From Pseudomonas farsensis (GTDB taxonomy: Bacteria > Pseudomonadota > Gammaproteobacteria > Pseudomonadales > Pseudomonadaceae), in NCBI RefSeq assembly GCF_014268805.2, contig NZ_JABWRF020000001.1, forward strand, positions 434,001 to 498,000: DNA of 64,000 nucleotides. Direction: 5' to 3'. This document shows positions 59,192 to 64,000 of the stretch, in pieces (position 1 is the stretch's first letter; every line of letters starts with the position of its first letter). The translations under genes were made by a program, and so were the position numbers. A model generated the notes under the pieces. That model saw nothing but the letters and a program-made list of their open reading frames with translations, was not told the origin of the DNA and searched no databases.

Positions 59192-59440
59192 CGGGCCTCA
59201 TCGCAGGCTGTCGCCAGCTCCCACTGAGACCATGCGCAACCGCAACATTGCTGGTTGGACCCAATCCTCTGGGAAATGATAGACAGTTGTGGCAAGCCCG
59301 CTCGCCACAAGGAGATATATCTGGCGGGAACAGGCTTGTACAAAACCATAGAATCTCCCACAGAGACCGCGGGCTGCCGCAACATTGATGCATGACTACA
59401 TATTCCTGTGGGAGCTGGCGATAGCCTGCGATGAGGCCCG
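59192..59440. repeat. Widely spaced inverted REP-like arms with scrambled spacer
   Basis: The arms tcgggcctcatcgcaggctg (59192 onward) and cagcctgcgatgaggccc-type copy atagcctgcgatgaggcccg (to 59440) are about 180 bases apart. The spacer holds a further inner arm fragment (tctcccacagaga near 59355) and a partial ggcaagcccgctcgcc. It looks like a mosaic of nested palindromes. No gene is seen in 59187-59500. Confidence 0.75.
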
Positions 59441-59452
59441 AACGGCAGGCAC

Positions 59453-59483
59453 AAAAAAGGCGCCCTGAAACAGGCGCCTTTTT
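59453..59483 (-). terminator. Terminator of the phosphate transporter gene
   Basis: The stem ggcgcc...ggcgcc (59459-59464 and 59473-59478, with extra pairing cctg/cagg) is flanked by six A residues on the plus side, which is a T6 run on the minus strand, and by five T residues on the other side. It lies just after the PiT stop. Confidence 0.9.
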
Positions 59484-59500
59484 CAATCCGGCAACAGCCC

Positions 59501-60973
59501 TTAGCCGATAGCCTTGGACGCCAGCCAGAACAGACCAGCGGCCAGGCCCATCGAGGTCGGCAGGGTCAGCACCCAGGCCAGCAGGATGGTTTTCACCGTG
59601 CCGCCTTGCAGGCCGCTCTTGTTAGCGACCATGGTGCCGGCAACACCCGACGACAACACGTGGGTAGTCGATACCGGCAGGCTGAACACGTTGGCCATGC
59701 CGATGGCGCAAGCTGCAGTGATCTGCGCCGACATGCCCTGGGCATAGGTCATGCCTTGCTTGCCGATTTTCTCGCCAACGGTCAGCACCACACGCTTCCA
59801 GCCCACCATGGTGCCCAGGCCCAAGGCCAGGGCAACGGCCACGATGACCCAGAACGGGGCGTATTCGGTGGTGGCGGTGAGGTCTTTGCGCAGCTTGTCG
59901 AGGTCCGACTTCTCGCGGGCTTCAAGGCCTGGCAGCTTGCCGACCTTTTTCGCGGTGTCGTCCAGGCACAGCAGGTAGCGACGCACTTCGACGCGCTTGT
60001 CGGCGCTCAGGTCGCGGTAGTCGGTCACGCCATTGAGCGAGCTCTGCAGGGCGGCGATGGTCGGCTCGGTCTGCTGCGGGTTGCAGCTGAACTGCTCCGG
60101 CAGGTCGTTGGACTTGGCCTTGCCCAGTGCCAGGAACTCGCCAAGGGTGGCGGCGTTGCGCTGGTAGAACTGGCTCATGTGCAGGGTGGCGTCGCGGGTG
60201 CGCTCGATCTGGTACGTGGTGCTGTTCAGGTCCAGGACGAACTTGGCCGGGACGATACCGATCAGCACCAGCATGATCAGGCCAATGCCCTTCTGGCCAT
60301 CGTTGGAACCGTGCACGAAGCTCACGCCCATGGCCGAAACCACCAGTACCAAGCGGTTCCAGAACGGTGGGTGCTTCTTGTCGTCGAGCTTGCGGCGCTG
60401 CTCGGGGGTTTTGTGCATCTTCGACAGCGGGCGCCACCATTTGAGGCCCAGCAGCACCAGGGCGGCGACGGCGAAGCCGGCCATTGGTGAGACCACCAGC
60501 GACATGGCGATGTCGATCGCCTTCTGCCAGTTGACGCCATCACCCAACGGGATGTCGTTGATCATGGCATTGGCCAGGCCAACGCCGAGGATCGAGCCGA
60601 TCAGCGTGTGCGAACTGGACGCCGGGATGCCGAAGTACCAGGTACCCAGGTTCCAGGTGATGGCCGCGGCCAGCAGCGAGAAAACCATGGCCAGGCCGTG
60701 CCCGGTGTTCACGTTGATCAGCAGCTCCACCGGCAGCAGGTGGACGATGGCGTAGGCCACCCCGACGCCGCCGAGCAGAACCCCGAGGAAGTTGAACACA
60801 CCGGAGAAGAACACGGCCAGGTGTGGCGGCATGGCTTTGGTATAGATGACAGTGGCTACCGCGTTGGCGGTGTCATGAAAGCCATTGATGAACTCGAATG
60901 CGAGCACGAAGGTCAGGGCGAGCATCAGGCTCACGACAACCCAGGCATCCAGTCCGCTGAATAAATCGATCAT
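59501..60973 (-). CDS. PiT-family inorganic phosphate transporter
   Basis: The 490-residue membrane protein has about ten hydrophobic segments. It carries the PiT signature repeats 'FINGFHDTANAVATVIYTKA' near the N-terminus and 'SFVHGSNDGQKGIGLIMLVL' near residue 218. A cytosolic loop (about residues 290-380) separates two halves. It imports phosphate with protons or as a metal-phosphate complex. It is a single gene; the 60974-61287 region upstream holds only AT-rich presumed promoter sequence and no gene I can support. Confidence 0.95.
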   Translation of the reverse strand: MIDLFSGLDAWVVVSLMLALTFVLAFEFINGFHDTANAVATVIYTKAMPPHLAVFFSGVFNFLGVLLGGVGVAYAIVHLLPVELLINVNTGHGLAMVFSLLAAAITWNLGTWYFGIPASSSHTLIGSILGVGLANAMINDIPLGDGVNWQKAIDIAMSLVVSPMAGFAVAALVLLGLKWWRPLSKMHKTPEQRRKLDDKKHPPFWNRLVLVVSAMGVSFVHGSNDGQKGIGLIMLVLIGIVPAKFVLDLNSTTYQIERTRDATLHMSQFYQRNAATLGEFLALGKAKSNDLPEQFSCNPQQTEPTIAALQSSLNGVTDYRDLSADKRVEVRRYLLCLDDTAKKVGKLPGLEAREKSDLDKLRKDLTATTEYAPFWVIVAVALALGLGTMVGWKRVVLTVGEKIGKQGMTYAQGMSAQITAACAIGMANVFSLPVSTTHVLSSGVAGTMVANKSGLQGGTVKTILLAWVLTLPTSMGLAAGLFWLASKAIG

Positions 60974-61287
60974 GAAGGGTTTTCTGGCGGTCTTAGGGGG
61001 GGCGGATTATGCCAGAAAACCACGGCAATCGATGCACCTGCCGCAGACTGATGGGCAGCAGGAAACGCTGAACTTGGTGGGAGAAGGCAGGCAGTGAAGG
61101 CCTGAAAAAGCGCTGAAAATTCCTGAAAATCTAGAAATTTCAAGAAATTGCGCAGTAAATACCGGAAACTGTACGATTCAAACGGCCGTATGAAATTTGT
61201 GTAATTCCATTTCATCCGCCAGCGTTGAGTAACGATCGCTACACGCCACGACCCCTTAAGGGTGATGGCGCGGTAGTGGCAAGGTGC

Positions 61288-61488
61288 TCAATCGCCTTCT
61301 TGGCGCAGTTCCTTTTCCATCTTGTCCAGTTCCTGGGCGAACGCCTGGTCATGAACAGTGGCACGCTTGCGCCAGGGTTTGCGCTCCGGCTCGGGTTGCG
61401 CGGCATAGGTGGTGACTTCGCCACCGTAAACATCCTTGTAACGTTCGGCCTGGCGCTCGAGTTCTGCGCGCAGTTCTTCTTTCGTCAC
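61288..61488 (-). CDS. Small conserved hypothetical protein, 66 aa
   Basis: The protein is highly charged and helical ('LRAELERQAERYKDVYGG' and 'AFAQELDKMEKELRQEGD') with no membrane segment. The start is GTG 61488 with an aggt box upstream. It resembles a short conserved Pseudomonas protein of unknown function. A palindrome cccttaaggg lies at 61253-61262, downstream of the stop. Confidence 0.7.
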   Translation of the reverse strand: MTKEELRAELERQAERYKDVYGGEVTTYAAQPEPERKPWRKRATVHDQAFAQELDKMEKELRQEGD

Positions 61489-61811
61489 AGTTGGTACCTG
61501 AACTGGTTGAAGTTAAGGGCTGGCATTAATGCACACCGTCATTGTGTGAATGCAACGCCAGGGCCTGTTTACCAGCCTCGACAAGTATGCACAGGCCCAT
61601 GAGCGCTGAGGATTTGCAGAGGACGATAAACTAGATTGGATCCGATTGATTATCGGGGGCAGTACAACGGGGCCGATTATAGCAACGCACTCGTAGAAGG
61701 CCACGGGCGGCGTTATCAGACTACAACGTTGTAATTGGCCGATAGTGGATTGATCCTCGCGGCGGTGCACAAGTTCAAACCCGAGGCGTCAGAAGTTTCA
61801 AGAGTGGGTTA

Positions 61812-61908
61812 TACAAATGAAAACGGCCTCGCGGTTGGGCGAGGCCGTTGCCTAGGACTTCTACGGTGGGTACCTGACCAGTCTCTCCAAGAAGCCACAT
61901 GTGGCAGA
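61812..61908 (-). ncRNA. Candidate minus-strand small RNA divergent from pcaR
   Basis: On the minus strand a promoter-like TTGACC (plus 61936-61941) and TATACC (61915-61920) precede about 60 bases and an 11-bp perfect hairpin aacggcctcgc/gcgaggccgtt (61822-61832 and 61839-61849) followed by TTTTC, like a terminator. No reading frame fits this strand. A 12-base palindrome gccacatgtggc (61894-61905) lies at the predicted 5' end. The -10/-35 spacing of 15 is short. It is divergent from pcaR and next to the PcaR palindrome. Purely from sequence pattern. Confidence 0.35.
61818..61849 (-). terminator. Terminator-like hairpin upstream of pcaR
   Basis: An 11-bp perfect stem with a 6-base loop is followed on the minus strand by TTTTC. 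It has no annotated gene to serve, which is the main support for a small RNA. The remaining sequence from 61489 to 61817 shows only a hairpin gggcctgt/acaggccc (61561-61598) and no gene. Confidence 0.65.
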
Positions 61909-61942
61909 GCAAAAGGTATAAGCAAAAGTGTCGGCGGTCAAT

Positions 61943-61975
61943 TGCGATTATCGCCCGTTCGTTCGATAATCGCAC
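61943..61975. promoter_or_regulatory. PcaR operator at the pcaR promoter
   Basis: gttcgataatcgcac (61961-61975) matches the 15-base PcaR binding sequence known from P. putida. An inverted partner tgcgattatcg is at 61943-61953, giving a larger palindrome. It lies 29 bases before the pcaR start, so PcaR probably represses itself here. Confidence 0.85.
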
Positions 61976-62003
61976 AAGCGACCGTTTTTTTTGAGGCATG
62001 CCC

Positions 62004-62873
62004 ATGAACGAAGAAACCAGCAGCCCAGCCGAGCAGGAGCCGCCACGGGCCAGCAGCCCGGCGTTGGCGCCACCGATCGTGGCTTCACCCGCCAAGCGCA
62101 TCCAGGCCTTGACCGGCGACCCGGATTTCATGACCTCGCTGGCCCGTGGCCTGGCGGTCATCCAGGCCTTCCAGGAACGCAAGCGCCACCTGACCATCGC
62201 CCAGGTCAGCCACCGCACCGAGATCCCTCGGGCAGCCGTGCGTCGTTGCCTGCATACGCTGATCAAGCTGGGCTACGCCACCACCGACGGGCGTACCTAT
62301 TCGTTGCTGCCCAAGGTGCTGACCCTGGGCCACGCCTATCTGTCGTCAACCCCCTTGGCGGTATCGGCGCAGCCTTACCTGGACCGCATTAGCGACCAGT
62401 TGCACGAGGCGGCGAACATGGCCACCCTCGAAGGCGACGACATTCTTTATATAGCGCGCTCGGCCACGGTGGAGCGGCTGATCTCGGTCGACCTCTCGGT
62501 AGGTGGCCGCTTGCCGGCCTACTGCACCTCCATGGGCCGCATCCTGTTGGCGGCCCTGGACGACGCCAGCCTGCACGAGTACCTGGACCGCGCCGACCTC
62601 AAGCCGCGTACCAGCCGCACCCTGCATGACCACGACTCGTTGTTTGCCTGCATTCAGCAGGTGCGCGAGCAAGGCTGGTGCGTGGTGGACCAGGAACTGG
62701 AGCAAGGCCTGCGCTCGATTGCCGTGCCTATCTATGACGCCTCAGGCCAGGTGCTGGCGGCGCTGAACGTCAGCACCCATGTGGGCCGGGTCAGCCGCGG
62801 CGAGCTTGAGCAGCGCTTTTTGCCCATTCTGCTGGCCTCGAGCCGAGACCTTTGCCACCAGTTGTTCGGCTGA
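62004..62873 (+). CDS. pcaR: IclR-family regulator PcaR
   Basis: The 289-residue protein has an N-terminal winged helix (residues about 48-105, 'LTIAQVSHRTEIPRAAVRRC') and a C-terminal IclR effector domain ('YIARSATVERLISVDLSVGG'). PcaR activates beta-ketoadipate (protocatechuate) catabolic genes in response to beta-ketoadipate. The ATG at 62004 has GAGG 7 bases upstream; ATG 61998 is only one base from it. Its own operator and one before pcaK are present. Confidence 0.94.
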   Translation: MNEETSSPAEQEPPRASSPALAPPIVASPAKRIQALTGDPDFMTSLARGLAVIQAFQERKRHLTIAQVSHRTEIPRAAVRRCLHTLIKLGYATTDGRTYSLLPKVLTLGHAYLSSTPLAVSAQPYLDRISDQLHEAANMATLEGDDILYIARSATVERLISVDLSVGGRLPAYCTSMGRILLAALDDASLHEYLDRADLKPRTSRTLHDHDSLFACIQQVREQGWCVVDQELEQGLRSIAVPIYDASGQVLAALNVSTHVGRVSRGELEQRFLPILLASSRDLCHQLFG

Positions 62874-62875
62874 TC

Positions 62876-62905
62876 GGGTGCGGGCCGCCAGGCGGCCCGG
62901 CACCC
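62876..62905 (+). terminator. GC-rich hairpin after pcaR
   Basis: The segment gggtgc-gggccgcc-a-ggcggccc-g-gcaccc is an almost perfect inverted repeat just after the pcaR stop. There is no T-run, so it may be a Rho-linked or stabilising hairpin. Confidence 0.55.
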
Positions 62906-62930
62906 CACAAACGTTTAGCGACTGCTTTCT

Positions 62931-62945
62931 GTTCGATAAACGCAC
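62931..62945 (+). promoter_or_regulatory. PcaR operator upstream of pcaK
   Basis: gttcgataaacgcac differs from the site before pcaR at one base (t to a). It lies 224 bases before the pcaK start, implying a long leader or a distant promoter. Confidence 0.85.
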
Positions 62946-63168
62946 AGTGTCGTGCGCGGTGAATTGCGCCGCCAACGCCTGCTGATTAATGTCTGTCACA
63001 CAAGTCGGCTGCGCCGACCGGACAATAAAAACACAGGGCACTTCCCATGACATCGCCTTCCTTGTTGCACCTTCCCGGCTGACGCCAGCCGCACCTTCCG
63101 ATTTTTCCAGCTCCTGCACCTGAGCCGTACGCAGTAGCCTGTCTGCGCCTTGAATCCGGATAACAACA

Positions 63169-64000
63169 ATGAACAAACTACAATCCACTGTCGGCAACTG
63201 CCTTGACGTCCAGTCGTTCATCAATGACCAGCCCCTGTCGCGGTTCCAGTGGCGGGTGGTGATCCTGTGCTTTCTGATTGTCTTCCTTGATGGCCTGGAC
63301 ACCGCCGCCATGGGCTTCATCGCCCCGGCGCTCTCGCAGGAATGGGGCATCGACCGTGCAAGCCTTGGCCCGGTGATGAGTGCAGCGCTGATCGGCATGG
63401 TATTCGGTGCCCTCGGTTCCGGGCCGCTGGCTGATCGCTTCGGGCGCCGCGGCGTGTTGATCGGGGCGGTGCTGGTGTTTGGCGGCTTCAGCCTGGCCTC
63501 GGCTTACGCCACCAACGTCGACCAACTGCTGGTGCTGCGCTTTCTGACCGGCCTGGGCCTTGGCGCCGGCATGCCCAACGCCACCACGCTGCTGTCCGAG
63601 TACACCCCGGAGCGCCTCAAGTCGCTGCTGGTAACCAGCATGTTCTGCGGCTTCAACCTTGGCATGGCCGGGGGCGGCTTTATCTCTGCCAAGTTGATCC
63701 CGGCCTATGGCTGGCACAGCCTGCTGGTGATCGGTGGCGTGCTGCCGCTGCTGCTGGCACTGGTGCTGTGGGTATGGCTGCCGGAGTCGGCGCGTTTTCT
63801 GGTGGTGCGCAACCGCGGCACTGACAGGGTGCGTAAAACCCTGGCCCCGATTGCGCCGGACGTAGTGGCCCAGGCCGCCAGCTTCAGCGTACCGGAGCAA
63901 AAGGCCGTGGCCGCCCGCAACGTCTTCGCGGTGATTTTCTCGGGCACCTACGGCGTGGGCACCGTGTTGCTGTGGCTGACCTACTTCATGGGCCTGGTGA
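63169..64000 (+). CDS. pcaK: 4-hydroxybenzoate transporter PcaK, 5' part (partial)
   Basis: The first 277 codons are present and the gene runs off the window. The protein is an MFS aromatic acid:H+ symporter with 'FLDGLDTAAMGFIAPAL' (TM1), 'GPLADRFGRRGVL' (the loop 2-3 MFS motif) and 'RFLTGLGLGAGMPNATTL'. PcaK imports and chemotactically senses 4-hydroxybenzoate. The ATG at 63169 is preceded by ccggata, a weak ribosome site. Confidence 0.95.
   Translation, partial: MNKLQSTVGNCLDVQSFINDQPLSRFQWRVVILCFLIVFLDGLDTAAMGFIAPALSQEWGIDRASLGPVMSAALIGMVFGALGSGPLADRFGRRGVLIGAVLVFGGFSLASAYATNVDQLLVLRFLTGLGLGAGMPNATTLLSEYTPERLKSLLVTSMFCGFNLGMAGGGFISAKLIPAYGWHSLLVIGGVLPLLLALVLWVWLPESARFLVVRNRGTDRVRKTLAPIAPDVVAQAASFSVPEQKAVAARNVFAVIFSGTYGVGTVLLWLTYFMGLV

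Noticed and set aside
61489..61990. tRNA gene in the gap before pcaR
   Set aside because: No cloverleaf with a T-arm consensus could be made; the visible hairpins do not fit tRNA geometry.
61735..62007. 90-codon plus-strand ORF before pcaR
   Set aside because: It runs through the PcaR operator and promoter and has no coding-like third-position bias.

Overview
The window is a chromosomal segment of a fluorescent Pseudomonas, most probably of the P. putida group. The evidence is high G+C coding sequence with strong G/C third-position bias, the putida-type glucose block (gtsD end, oprB, hexR/zwf-pgl-eda), MvaT-type TurA, a pcaR-pcaK pair with PcaR operators, and several families of short inverted palindromic (REP) elements carrying the putida core 'taggagcggccttgt'. 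No tRNA, rRNA, CRISPR array, transposase or phage gene was recognised.

Layout. 0-6.7 kb: glucose uptake and Entner-Doudoroff metabolism (last codons of the sugar ABC ATPase, OprB porin, hexose-6-P mutarotase, HexR repressor, zwf-pgl-eda). 6.8-11.7 kb: an accessory stretch with an orphan protein carrying a perfect internal tandem duplication and a three-gene minus-strand module (membrane protein, coiled-coil protein with Ser/Gly tail, TelA-like protein). 11.8-30.1 kb: core genome (leuA with a leucine-rich leader peptide, M23 peptidase, xseA, AmiD-like amidase, LysR/TauE pair, zinc-ribbon protein, guaB-guaA, a YefM/ParE-type toxin-antitoxin pair, an oxidoreductase pair with a divergent TetR regulator, an LTA-synthase-like membrane enzyme, a Tat-type multicopper oxidase coupled to tadA).

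30.6-43.7 kb is the accessory toxin region. A 972-residue toxin with a Pasteurella-toxin/TIKI-like C-terminal domain is followed by mltF and then by an Rhs locus. The Rhs locus encodes an unknown 314-residue protein, an N-terminal Rhs half (861 aa), and two alternative core-plus-tip halves (815 and 808 aa). The two core halves share about 1.53 kb of nearly identical DNA as direct repeats. Each ends in a different but related tip domain carrying a caspase-clan-like His/Cys pair 45 residues apart. Each core/tip cassette has its own ribosome binding site, so the locus looks like a two-chain Rhs shell with exchangeable warheads.

43.8-64 kb returns to core genes: class I fumarase, an Fe-S flavin reductase, pyruvate kinase, a small lipoprotein, a PilZ-like protein, sbcB, turA, purU, a minus-strand envelope operon (glycosyltransferase, deacetylase, YbhN-type membrane protein), an McpG-like chemoreceptor, a HerA-like ATPase, a PiT phosphate transporter, a 66-aa protein, a candidate small RNA, pcaR and the 5' part of pcaK.

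Gene calls are from direct reading of translations. Family names rest on remembered family motifs and no database search was run.
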